Below, piece after piece: positions 1 through 9,778 of a DNA stretch of 64,000 nucleotides. Position numbers and translations under genes: made by a program. The notes below the pieces were generated by a model. The model made no database searches and was not told where the DNA came from. It worked only from the letters and a program-made list of their open reading frames with translations. Every line of letters begins with the position of its first letter. Position 1 is the first letter of the stretch. The stretch covers positions 91,315-155,314 of the forward strand of contig JAYWVB010000065.1 in assembly GCA_039881045.1 (NCBI GenBank), read 5' to 3'. The stretch is from Chaetomium olivaceum (lineage: Eukaryota; Ascomycota; Sordariomycetes; Sordariales; Chaetomiaceae).

Positions 1-124
1 CTTTTCTCTTCATTCTCACAACAAACCACGTAACAACATCTGGCATCTGACATCCCGAACAATAATACTTTTTTAAAGTTCCCAAGCCTATCAGTCATAC
101 TTGTCTCCACCCTTCCTAACCACT

Positions 125-1274
125 ATGCCAACCAAAGGAATTGTTCTTGTTACCGGTGCCAACGGCTATATTGCCGCTCGGACGGTTGAAGCTTTCCTCA
201 AGGCCGGTTATTCCGTCAGGGGGACCGTCAGATCGCTCTCGTCCGCCACCGACGTGAAGCAAGCCCTCGCCGAATACGCGGACAACCTCGAGTTTGTTGA
301 GGTCCCAGATATCACCCTCGCTGGCGCTTTTGATGACGCCGTTAAAGGTGAGTTTAGAATTCTTCAACAATAACCCCACCTAGGTAGTTAATGCGGAAAC
401 CTAACATAAACCTAGGCGTCGACTCTATCGCGCACCTGGCCTCACCCGTATCCTTCTCGTTCACCGAAGCTGAACCTGTTCTTCACAGCGCCATCAACGG
501 CACGGTCCGTGTTCTCGAATCGGCGCAAAAGGAACCAAAGATCAAGAACTTCGTTTTGATGTCTTCCGTCACCGCCATCATAGAGCCAAAGACGGAAGAC
601 TACACTTTCACCGAAGCCGACTGGAACACAGCTGCCGAGAAGGCTGTGGCAGAGCAAGGCAACGCGACTCCTGGCCGGGTCATCTACTCGGCGAGCAAAG
701 TAGCAGCCGAGAAGGCCATGTGGAAGTTCCGGGACGAGCAAAAGCCCAATTTTACTCTCACGGCCATCAATCCTTGGTCAGTCACGCCCCACGCTGTCTA
801 AATGCCGTGTAACTAACTAGAAATAGCTTCGTCGCTGGCCCACCTCTGGTGGTCCCCGCTTCGGCAGACAAGATCAGCATGTCTAACCTGCTGATTCCGC
901 AGGTCTTCACTGGCAAGGCCTTGGAGGAAGCCGGCTTCCCAGGCTCCGATGGATATGTCGACATCCGCGACGTCGCTCGGCTTGTTGTGTTTGGAGTCGA
1001 GCACGGCGACAAGACTAACAACGAGCGGTTCCTGGCTGCGGCTTATTACTCGCCGGCACAGGCTGTGGCTGATATTCTCCGGCAAGCGTTCCCCGAAAGA
1101 GCCGAAATCATCAAGCAAGGAACCCCCGGTGAGGGCTATTACCCTGACTACCGGTTTCCTCAGCAAAAGGTGTTTGATGGCACCAAGGCGGTCAGGGTTA
1201 CTGGCCAGGACTACATCCCGTGGCGCCAGACCGTGTTGGACACGGTTGAGAAGCTGAAGCCCATCCTTGTGTAA
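125..1274 (+). CDS. NAD(P)-dependent extended SDR reductase (Gre2/DFR-like)
   Basis: Three exons, 125-347, 416-776 and 827-1274, give a 343-aa protein. Both introns (68 and 50 nt) have GT..AG ends; the first carries a CTAAC branch site 10 nt before its acceptor, and the phases join cleanly. I chose the ATG at 125 because the open frame upstream has only a TTG. The N-terminus has the Rossmann motif VTGANGYIA; a catalytic-type Ser lies in VLMSSVTA and the YxxxK pair in YSASK. This is the layout of extended SDRs of the dihydroflavonol-reductase/Gre2/aldehyde-reductase group, cytosolic enzymes that reduce aldehydes or ketones with NAD(P)H. Length fits the family. The substrate cannot be told from sequence. 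It is intact and tail-to-tail with the MFS gene that follows. Confidence 0.9.
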
Positions 1275-1454
1275 TTATTCCGAGAGGGGTAGTAAGTAGT
1301 AAATGTGGTACTGGGAGCGAGGTACGGATTGAAATAGACGTCGGTTTGCGCATTGGATCGATCGCCGTAGGTACCTACATACTAGGTCTCTTGGATAGGT
1401 AACTATGGCTTATGGCTGAGTCTGGAAGGTGTCGATTGAATTGCATCCACGCTT

Positions 1455-2975
1455 TTAGAGAACCCCAATGCGTTTCCAGAAGAAAGCACTCCCACCGACA
1501 ACGGCTGTAACCCCCGTGTACACGATCAAGCTCCCGTAACCGCTTCCGTAGCCCCCCATCGCCTGACCCAACCACGGACGACCGCCGACCAATACGTTGC
1601 TCAACGGCCCAGATACCACATTCCCGATTCCGCGACCCGCACACAAAAACCCGAAAAGCAAGGATGGGTCGACATATGCGTGCGTATACTCCTCGGAGTC
1701 CGCTGGACGCGCAATCTCTCGCATGATGCCCGGCCATATGGAGGTGTAGCAGCCAGCAAAGAGACCATATGCCACGCAGAAAGCATACACCCCGGCCAAC
1801 GTCGACGTCAGGCCCCAAAGCACCAGAACTGCAAGACTTCCCCCCACAGCTGACAACAAAAGACATGTCGTAACCGGTAGCCTGTCCGTCATCCATCCCA
1901 TGACAACAGATCCCACTGCAGCGGCCACATTGACAAGCAGCACGGTTAATGCCGAAAGCATGGTGGACGTGCCAAAAGCACCTCGCACGTAGGATGGAAG
2001 ATAGACACCGGGGAGGAAGTACCCCGTGGCCTGAACGACATTGGCAAGCTGGTGCAGCAGAAACCGCGTCGACAGGACATAACGCAAGTTGAAATGGTGA
2101 CGTCCCATCCCCGCAGCGGGCAGCGGCAGCCTGGGTCTGACCAAGAATGATAGCGGCAACGCGAGCACAAACAAGACCGCAGCCCACACGCGCAGCGCCG
2201 TCCGGAACCCATAGGCCGTCAGCAGGAACTCAAGCAGCAGCGGCAAGACAACCCCGCCAAACCCAGCAGCGCTCCACATGATGCCGTAGGCCATGCCCTT
2301 GCGCCGGGCAAACCACTCGTCGATGTAGAGGATACTGGGGCAGTAGGCGAAACAGCCGCCAATGCCGAATAACACGCCCTGGGTGGCAATGAGCTGGGGA
2401 ACGGTGGTGCACAAGGAGCTGAGGGCCATGGTCAGGGCGGCGGACATGAGCCCGACGAGGGTGAACCAGCGCGCCCAGCGTGGGCGGAGGCGGCAGAGGG
2501 CAATGACGAAGGGGGTCGCAATGTACATGACACCCTACATATGGACTAATTAGGGTGTGTAAAGAGAATCTGAAAACTGAGAGAGGAAAACTTACGAGGG
2601 TGGTGGTGCCCACCACGGCGATGTTGTTTTCACCGTTGTTGAAAGGAAGGTGAAAGCTGTAGTAATCCTGAAAGACACCGAAGGAAAAACCGAACCCTGG
2701 AGCAGAGACGTTTAGTATTGTAACTCGACGTTGTCCCGTAGCAACCCAAGGATAAGAGGATACATACCCCACACGAGCGCTTCTACGGCCCAGCATGCAG
2801 CAAGAAAAAGCCACGCATCTTTGCCTGTGTCGGTAGGAGGGAGCGAAAACTCATGAAGTGTCTCAAGACGAGTGTTGGCTCTATCAGGAACGTTGGTGTC
2901 TTCAATGGTTGTTGCTTCGGTCGCTGTTTGGTTCCGGTTCCCCAGAGGCCCCAGCTCAACAGCGGGGCAACTCAT
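1455..2975 (-). CDS. MFS transporter, monocarboxylate-porter-like
   Basis: Three exons on the minus strand, 2975-2768, 2696-2596 and 2534-1455, join in frame to 462 aa. The donors are GTATGT and GTAAGT and the acceptors CAG and TAG. The N-terminal ~50 residues are hydrophilic; the first helix (WLFLAACWAVEALVWG) is followed by FGVFQDYY, a signature seen in fungal MCT/Mch-type porters, then about eleven further hydrophobic segments, consistent with a 12-helix MFS protein. A hydrophilic central loop contains SFLVRPRLP. Plasma-membrane or organellar H+-linked uptake of small carboxylates or related metabolites is the usual role in this family; substrate is inferred only by family. No disruption is seen. 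Confidence 0.87.
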
Positions 2976-3287
2976 GATGTGCGTAATGGTTGGCGTTATG
3001 CACGATACGAAGCAAAACCACTTCGAGTTGGGTGGCCTTGAAAAGTTGAAATCATACCTCCTTTTTCAGGCCCCTCCCCAAAGGCCTTTTTATGTCGCAG
3101 AGAAGGGGTGATGCACTGTGTTTCCGTGCTCTGTCTCTCCTGCCGCTCACCCCTTGTCGTTCAGTTACAGGGGTTCGCCGAAGAGTCATCGTCACCGAAA
3201 GGGCGTGGGGCTTCCCCGCCAAGACCCACGATGGGACTGGCATGGAGCCATTATGGAGCCTCAGGAAACCAAAACCACAAAAACAAC

Positions 3288-3293
3288 AAAAAA
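3288..3293 (-). terminator. Pol III T-run after 5S copy 1
   Basis: The minus strand carries an uninterrupted T-run directly after the 5S 3' end (A-run 3288-3294 on the plus strand, overlapping the terminal base). Such T-runs terminate RNA polymerase III. Confidence 0.7.
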
Positions 3294-3412
3294 ACATACA
3301 ACACCAGGGATTCGCTGGTCGTCACCGACCCAACTACTGATCTGGCCCTTACTTGTTTGACTAGGGGAGAGCGGACGGGATCCCGTATTTTCAAGTAGGT
3401 ATGGTCGTATGT
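3294..3412 (-). rRNA. 5S rRNA gene, copy 1
   Basis: The 119-nt reverse complement starts ACATACGACCATACC and ends GGTGTTGTATGT, the classic fungal 5S termini. The nine-base ends pair as helix I (ACATACGAC with GTTGTATGT). Conserved internal blocks GGGATCCCGTCCGCTCTCC and GGTCGGTGACGACC are present, and helix II arms TACTTG and CAAGTA pair perfectly. A run of seven T follows on the minus strand, as expected for RNA polymerase III termination. It looks functional. Dispersed single 5S genes are normal in Pezizomycotina. Confidence 0.95.
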
Positions 3413-3484
3413 AACAGCCGACTGAGCTGGTGTTGTTTATAAAGGTGGGCTCCAGTCCTCTACAGGAGAGTAGAGCAATAAAAA

Positions 3485-3603
3485 ACATACAACACCAAGG
3501 ATTCCCCAGTCGTCACCGACCTGAGTACTAGTTTGGCCCTTGCGAGTTTAACTAGGGGAGAGCGGACGGGATCCCGTGTTTTCTGGCAGGTATGGTCGTA
3601 TGT
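3485..3603 (-). rRNA. 5S rRNA gene, copy 2 (divergent type)
   Basis: Also 119 nt, same strand, 72 nt from copy 1, with the same terminal helix and followed by six T. By eye it differs from copy 1 at about 18 of 119 positions. The changes cluster in helices II, IV and V, and many are paired: the helix II arms are TGCCAG and CTCGCA, with one C-C mismatch. This suggests a distinct 5S sequence type rather than a random pseudogene, although the single helix mismatch leaves a pseudogene possible. Multiple 5S types within one genome are known in Neurospora. Confidence 0.85.
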
Positions 3604-4557
3604 GAGAGTTGAGTCCGGTTGTTTATCTTAAGTACCTAACCTAAGGATAAAGGTTAAACTTGCTCCGCACGAAAGGTGCGTGTAGTGGTTGACCGAGTTG
3701 TATCCTCAAAGACTTTGGTTACACTTTGATTGAACCTAAGGGGGAGACTGGTGCTATAAGTCTATAAATGGTTTGCTTGTCCAAGTCAGCTACGGCATTC
3801 CTCTGCGCTGCAGCGATGCTGTGGAAATGGCAAAGCTTTATAATTGTCTCCTTGCGCTAAGTGTATACTGCGTTGTTGAAGTTTTGTTAGGTACCACATC
3901 CCACACCCCCGGAGCGAGACATGGGTGAGAGGAGAAAGATCCGCATATAGTCACCCACAAACCGAATGGAATTTGTCCTAACAACATGCAAGTCAAAGCC
4001 TGAAAGGCAAACCGACTATTAGGTTTTTATCTTCTTACATGTCTTTTGCTACGGGTATGGGAGTTATTTTATTTCACGTTCCATTAGGAGTTCTGCTAAG
4101 ACTGGGTTGCGTACTCGGCCCATTTACGGTTTCGATTATAAGAAGTGTCCACCAATTTAAAGTCTCCGTGCCACTCAATCACCGCGAGTGCTCTGCGCGG
4201 TTTCATGCGGCTTCCCGACTGCCAAGAACCCCGCAAACCGCGAGAATGGATGCCAGAATGTCTTCCATGATCAACCAAACCACTCACAGATTCCCGTCAC
4301 TGGGCCCAACAAGACACCTGCAGCGACACAAGGGCTTTCACCTCCGACAATGCTGTCTGTCCGGGCCTGTCTGATTAATATAGTTTCCAGTTCAGAAGCC
4401 CCAGACTAGTAACCTACTAGTACTACACTATCACGGAAAGTGAGCTGCGGCCTGTCCATTCAACAAGGGGCAAGCGGCGAGACAAACGCAACCCCCCCCC
4501 CTAAGCGACGATTCTCCCCAAGCCCACCATCACCACCAACACTTCCAAACTACCACC
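3604..4557. other. Intergenic stretch, no gene seen
   Basis: About 950 bases between the 5S pair and the gasdermin-like gene. No open frame with a sound start, no tRNA fold and no repeat was found. The last 60 bases are C-rich and end CTACCACCATGG, so they are probably the 5' leader of the gasdermin-like gene. Confidence 0.5.
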
Positions 4558-5397
4558 ATGGCCAACCACCGCAAGACCTACTTTTTTCCGCCGACATGGG
4601 ATTACCACCCCTCTGGCCCCATCCAACTCGGCAACCTGATCATCTCTCCCACCACCCCCGCCGAAGCCCTCAACGGCCCTTCTAGCCCCCGGCCCGCCAC
4701 ATCCACCCTTTTCCCGTCTACCACCCAAACCAACACCACCTGGTCCACCACCGACCTCCACGCCGGCCGCTACGGGCTCTGGACACGATTCCTCTCCTCC
4801 GTCCTCGGTATAGGCGTCGACCTCGCGACATCCCACTCCTCGTCCGCCACGCAAACTTTCCACTTCGCCTCCACCGAAACCCACGCGTTCCTGCCCACAC
4901 CCGAGTTCATACGCGCCGTCCTGGCCAGCTCACCCGCCGCACTCACCTTCCTGAGCCGGAGCCGCTTCCGCAAGCACCTGTACATGGTGACGTCGGTCAA
5001 GGTGGTGCGCGGGGCGAGCGTCAAGGCGGAGCGGGCGCTGGCGCGCGCGGTGGAGGTCGGGGTGGAACTGGACGGGGTGTTGATGGGGGGTGCGCCGGTT
5101 AGCTTGGGCCCTGAGGTGAGAATGGAGAGGGAGCGGGAGGAGAGCGGGGCGTTTGAAGGGGGGTCAGACTTTGTGTTTGCGTTTGGGTTGAGGAAAATTG
5201 TGGTACGGCGCGGGACGGCGGACGTGGTCAAGCAGGCTGAGTATACGACTGGTGCAATGTATCATGATAGTGTTAGGAAAGTGGAAGTTTTGTTTGAGGT
5301 TGACGGGTCGGCTTGTGAGGAGGTGTGGGTGGGTGGAGATGATGGCATGAGTGTGGTTGAGGGTGAGGAGGAGATGGTCTGTGTCAAACCCCAGTAG
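4558..5397 (+). CDS. Gasdermin-like protein (RCD-1/HET-Q1 type)
   Basis: Single-exon 279-aa protein with start context CCACCATGG. The N-terminus KTYFFPPTWDY...GPIQLGNLI, the central block SRFRKHLYMVTSVKVVRGASV and the later blocks SDFVFAFGLRKIVVRRG and EYTTGAMY are, to my recognition, typical of fungal gasdermin-like proteins, and the length is close to that reported for HET-Q1. Members are pore-forming executioners of allorecognition cell death; a partner protease removes a short inhibitory C-terminal piece, after which the N-terminal part oligomerises in the plasma membrane. Here an acidic C-terminal tail (residues about 250-279) could be that piece. The adjacent converging S8 protease pseudogene supports the assignment. 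The gene itself shows no break. The family call is from memory of the pattern, not from a search. Confidence 0.7.
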   Translation: MANHRKTYFFPPTWDYHPSGPIQLGNLIISPTTPAEALNGPSSPRPATSTLFPSTTQTNTTWSTTDLHAGRYGLWTRFLSSVLGIGVDLATSHSSSATQTFHFASTETHAFLPTPEFIRAVLASSPAALTFLSRSRFRKHLYMVTSVKVVRGASVKAERALARAVEVGVELDGVLMGGAPVSLGPEVRMEREREESGAFEGGSDFVFAFGLRKIVVRRGTADVVKQAEYTTGAMYHDSVRKVEVLFEVDGSACEEVWVGGDDGMSVVEGEEEMVCVKPQ

Positions 5398-5445
5398 GAG
5401 GATGGCTTTTGATGAAGTTCCATTGCTAGGTACAAAGCGACTGAA

Positions 5446-6540
5446 TCACCTCTTCAACGACCTCCCGTCCATAATGCTGGTCATTAGAAACCGCCTCTCA
5501 GGTGGAGATCGCCTGACGAAGTCGTTGAGCAATAGGACATTATACCCGACCCTTTCGTTCGAGAGGTGCTGGAGCCAACTTTTCATTCTGTGGTATTCCC
5601 TAGAGCTTTTCCCGTTCTCCGGCGGCAATTTTTGATATGCGAACAAGAGCAGGACTGCCGCGATCCCCGCCGCAAGCAGCGTCGCAAAAGATGTCCCCGA
5701 TTTGCGCTTGGTTCAGGGGTACAGAGAGATGTCGCGGCCAAGAGGACTCCACGCCTCACCCAAGGTGATCAAATTGAAGTCGCGACTGAATGCCGACGCG
5801 CTCGTCTTGGAATAATTGACTTTCGCGTCATCAGAGTAAATGCAAAATACGTTGCTGGCTCGGGCGGGGAATGCGGGAGTCAGGCCCTCGCCTCCAGCAT
5901 TTGAGGCGGCGGCGGGCATCACGACCTTCGAGGCATGGGCTCGAAGAAGAGCGTCCCGGAGCTCGCTACATCCGGCCTGTTTTTCATCGAGAAAGTCAAA
6001 TGACATGGAAAGCATGGCCGCCTGCTACATGTTCACCGCATAGTCCACAGCTTTGGCGATTGGTAAAGGGATAATTAGAAGATTCCTGTTGTCGGAAGTC
6101 CGGGCGACGTATACACCGCAGTCGGATGCGACGTCGAGCAGGAGCCCAGTTACATAAGTACCATGGCCGCACGGGTTGTTTACTGTTGTTGCACTATTAG
6201 TAGATACCGAACTCTTCACATCTTTGACGCGTTCCACGTTGGCCTGAATGGATGGATGACCCACGTCGAGGCCGGTATCTAGGACTGCCACCTTGACACG
6301 TGGTGTATTCGGAGTAAATTGAATGACATTATCGTAAATGCCTCGAAAATTCGTGAAGAAATTGTCGGTGTGCGCGGCGCTATAAAAGTACGGTCGACGA
6401 TTAGCAGCGCTGATGAAGTCAAAGGGCAGGGCAGTGCCTTGCGCGTCCGGTGACTATTGTCCACTTCCCCCGCATAGTGCTGGCGGTCTTGGCTTGGGCC
6501 GGGTTGTCACTTGGTACTTGGTTCTGCCGACTGTGCATCT
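5446..6540 (-). pseudogene. Subtilisin-like (S8) serine protease, broken; HET-Q2-like partner
   Basis: One minus-strand frame, from about 6453 down to the TGA at 5446-5448 (336 codons), carries a whole S8 catalytic domain: Asp in VAVLDTGLD, His in GHGTYVTG, the oxyanion Asn in AAASNAGG and Ser in SGTSFAT. Reading stays in frame throughout, but is cut by TAG at 6022-6024 (where the family usually has Trp) and TGA at 5713-5715 (just before the Ser motif). A further TAG at 6454-6456 limits the visible N-terminus; about 28 open codons precede it. Each stop is one transition away from a sense codon. It lies 48 bp from the gasdermin-like gene, tail to tail. In fungi many gasdermin genes sit beside S8 or CHAT protease genes that activate them. 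As it stands, no full-length enzyme can be made. Confidence 0.82.
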
Positions 6541-7156
6541 TGTCTCATACTATCCGAGAACACCAAAAAGACTTCTTCCATTAGTAGATGGAGTGGTAGA
6601 CTAAAACGTGGGCAGTCTTGGGGAGACTTAAGACGGAATGGTCGCATTGTCCCGAAGGATCATGAAACGTCCCCGTATTTGTCTGTTTTAGACAGGGGCA
6701 AGATTGGCTTAGTATCTTCATCGTTTCTTGGTTGCTTATGTCGTAGCTATTGACTTCATATAGCGGATCGTGGAGATATGAGGCGCGGTATTAAGGTACC
6801 TCGTAACCCGAGGTACGTTGCTCACAGGAAATAATACCAACGGGGCGTAGGTCCCCTTATGAGGACCCCACTACCTGTGATTGTCGAGGCTTGCGCTGGA
6901 TTTGATAGGCTAAGCTCGGTGCCGGCACGCGGTCTGACGCGGGAGAGAGTTCATCGTCACACTGGGGAGGTACTTACAAAAGCAATTTATACCACCAATG
7001 CCGGCAAATGAGATCGACGAGTTGCATCTGCCGGCTCACTATTTGTGGGCGCCGAGTAGGACCACCACCCTTTAAAGGGACCATGTGCTTGGTAACAACC
7101 GTATAAACTCGTCGTCCTAAGCCACTCCTCCAAGGTGGACCACCACCTACATCGTC
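6541..7156. other. Intergenic stretch between two protease loci
   Basis: About 600 bases. The protease frame is closed by TAG near 6549 and TAA near 6630, so any N-terminal extension is lost or noncoding. The last part precedes the aspartic-protease start. Nothing else is supported. Confidence 0.4.
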
Positions 7157-8586
7157 ATGAACAAAGCCTTACTTGCAGCAGCTTCATGCTGGTTGTCGCT
7201 TACATCGGCTGACTCACTCGAAGGAGTCAAAAGGCGACATGTTGAGCCAGCCCGGGCTGGGTTCCGTGACGTCGTCTCTACCCACGCCCTCCCGATGCAA
7301 AAGCATGACGTGGTGGCTTCCATGAGTCACCCGGCGATGCACCGGCGTGTCAACGGGCCTGTACCGCTGAAGAACATCTACGATGTCTATTATAGCATTG
7401 ACCTCAAAGTGGGAAACCAGACAATTGCCGTCAGCGTTGACACAGGCTCCAGCGACACGTGGATGGTGCAGCAGCCATATGAATGCGTCTCCTTCTGGTT
7501 CGACCCGGCCGGTGTAAGTCACAACAGCCATGAAGTATTAAATCTAGGTTATGGTGTTAACAGACCTTCCAAATTGAAGGAACCAGATTGCGGCTTAGGG
7601 GTAGGCTTCCAGGGAAACCTTTCCGGCGGCCTCATATCCGGACTACCACCTTTCGTCCGCTCCTACGTCGACGGTACCTTCGTGAGTGGGTTCTATGGCG
7701 TCGAGGATGTCTCTATTGGTGATGTTACCGCACATAACCAACGGCTCGCGCTGGTCAACTACACCTACTGGCACGGTGACGGTCAAACATCCGGTCTACT
7801 AGGTCTGGCGTATCCTTACCTGACCAGCCTGGACGGCTCGGACCAAAATCAACCGCCCTATTCGCCGGTATTTACGACCATGTGGGAAAGCCGAAGCATT
7901 GACCCGTTGTTTAGCATCGCGTTGTCGCGAAGCGAGGAGAACAGCGGCGGGACAAAGCAAGAGTCCTACCTCGCACTTGGAGGGCTGCCGCCAGTTGACG
8001 TCAATGAGAAAACCTGGGCAAGGACCCCAATTCACGGTATGCGTGCAGTCCCGCAGTGGGGTTTTGACACAGACGAGAAGGGAATGTACATCATCAAGCC
8101 GGATGCGTTTGTGTTGGAAAAGGGGGTGACGGCGCAGATGCGGGTGAGGTGCTGGTTAAGAACACGACGCAGATTCCGATCCTCATTGACGTGGGGGCGA
8201 CCCTTAGCTATTTGCCAAAAGGTATACACTCCTCTTGCAACCATTCCCGTGAGATACTGATACTCTGGACAGGCCTGGTCAACCAACTGTACGCGGCTTT
8301 CGATCCCCCGGCGAAGTACATGAGCTCAGGGGGTCTCTTTTACGCCCTTTGCAACGCAACCGTGCCAAATTTCGGTGTCCAGATTGAGGAATCAATCTTT
8401 TACATGGCAAAGGAGGATTTACTCCGGCAGACGGCGCGTGACCCAACTGGCGAGTGGTGCCGGATTGGTGTTACCGACACCGACTCACCGCCTCATGTGC
8501 TGGGAGTAAGTTTCTTGACCAACGTCGTGGCCGTGTTTGACGTAGGAGAGTCAGAGATGAGATTTGCGGCTAGGACAAAGTATTAG
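7157..8586 (+). pseudogene. Secreted pepsin-like (A1) aspartic protease, frameshifted
   Basis: The protein begins with a signal peptide (MNKALLAAASCWLSLTSADS) and has the first catalytic motif VDTGSSDTW near residue 97. A GTAAGT..AAG intron (7514-7579, 66 nt, in frame) is likely. Reading breaks at the G-run 8122-8126: downstream the A1 family frame resumes one base off, as if one G were missing. A second intron, 8222-8272, follows, then a typical C-terminal lobe ending at TAG/TAA near 8586. The second catalytic motif reads ILIDVGATLSYLP: the usual D-S/T-G-T is D-V-G-A here. The enzyme would therefore be truncated and, even if the frame were intact, probably weak or inactive. Alternatives are an assembly indel plus a divergent but real protein. 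Cell location would be secreted or cell wall. Confidence 0.78.
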
Positions 8587-9778
8587 GGAAATCCTAGGAA
8601 CATCATACTTACCACCTACCTTACGTTACACAAAAGTCGCCTCTCGAGAAAGTTTGGATAAAAGCCTAATTGGGTAGCATGAGCCGCACCTCTCGCTTCT
8701 TTAACGTACATTGTACTAGATACATCTCAGAAACTTCCGTGATGACGTGGACGATGATGTGTTCTTGGGATGAGAGGAAGAGAAAAATAAGGAATAAAAG
8801 ACGACAAAAAGGACGAGATCGAACTGACTTTTCTCAAGCCCAACACACAATCCGACTTTCAGCCTCGGCTACCCTACCTCGACCAGCAGCGCCGCTTCAT
8901 CAAAGCATACGTCGACCGCCGACCCTACCTAGTCACCTTTATCGTCTCCGCCTCCACCTGCTCCTGACCTCTTGATCACCATGGCCCCCGTCCATCATTG
9001 GGAAAGCGGGTTTTTCGTCCACACCAACAACCATAGATTTGAGTGCGACCTCTTTACCCCATCGTGATTTTGTTCGAGGAGGCTCCAGGCGGCTTCATGT
9101 GGAAATTATGCGGACGCCCCCGACCGAATCGTCTAGCTGACGCCGAAGATCATTCGCCAGCTCCGATCGGATGTCATACTCCAATTCCGGGCTTATCTTT
9201 GGGCTCGACAGAACAACGGTACTTCCCCAATCGTGATGTTGCCGGGCCATGGGTTCCCGGCTCCAACCTCTATCCTATCCGGTAAAGGGGGCGTACCAAG
9301 TCCACATGTTGGGACTTGGTGCATGACCCTTAGGTGGGTGACCACATCGTCATCGCCCCTCGTAGATCCATTAATTAAGTACTGCCACGGGTTGACACGC
9401 TTGTCGCACGGCGTCTTGTCACCGCAGCGACGTCTATGCTAGTTTATATAAGTAGGCATCAAGCTACTATAGGCCGTTTCAACAGGTCTTAAAATTGCTG
9501 GCGTCGCTTCGTTCGTCAGTCGCGCGGCCCTTCGCTACGCTACGGGGCGCTTCCTTCCTCTCTCCCGCTCCTGGCAATTTTCCTGTCCCTCTCCGGAGGA
9601 CAATCCGGGTCAGGGTTGAATACGGGAGAGACGAAGCGCCAATATCTGTCCGTCGGCCAACAACTCCATCTACTTGAGCGGTCTTCTTACGCTTAACTAT
9701 AGCTACTACTATGGCTACTAATCGTTTCTATTCTGCCTCACGTTACGTCTCTACACTCACGTCCTCGCTACTTACAAA
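8587..9778. other. Stretch without gene, 3' side of Helitron relic
   Basis: About 1.2 kb. It probably includes the 3' end of the Helitron read on the minus strand, but I could not place a convincing terminal hairpin plus CTRR. A GC-rich imperfect palindrome occurs near 9529-9552 (GCGC and CCC arms around a short loop). No coding region is supported. Confidence 0.35.

Noticed and set aside
4501..4884. Gly-rich minus-strand frame over the gasdermin-like gene
   Set aside because: Antisense shadow of the C-rich coding strand.
9439..9442. CTAG as the Helitron 3' end (minus strand)
   Set aside because: No convincing hairpin 10-15 bases inside it and the flanking base is not the expected T; end left uncalled.
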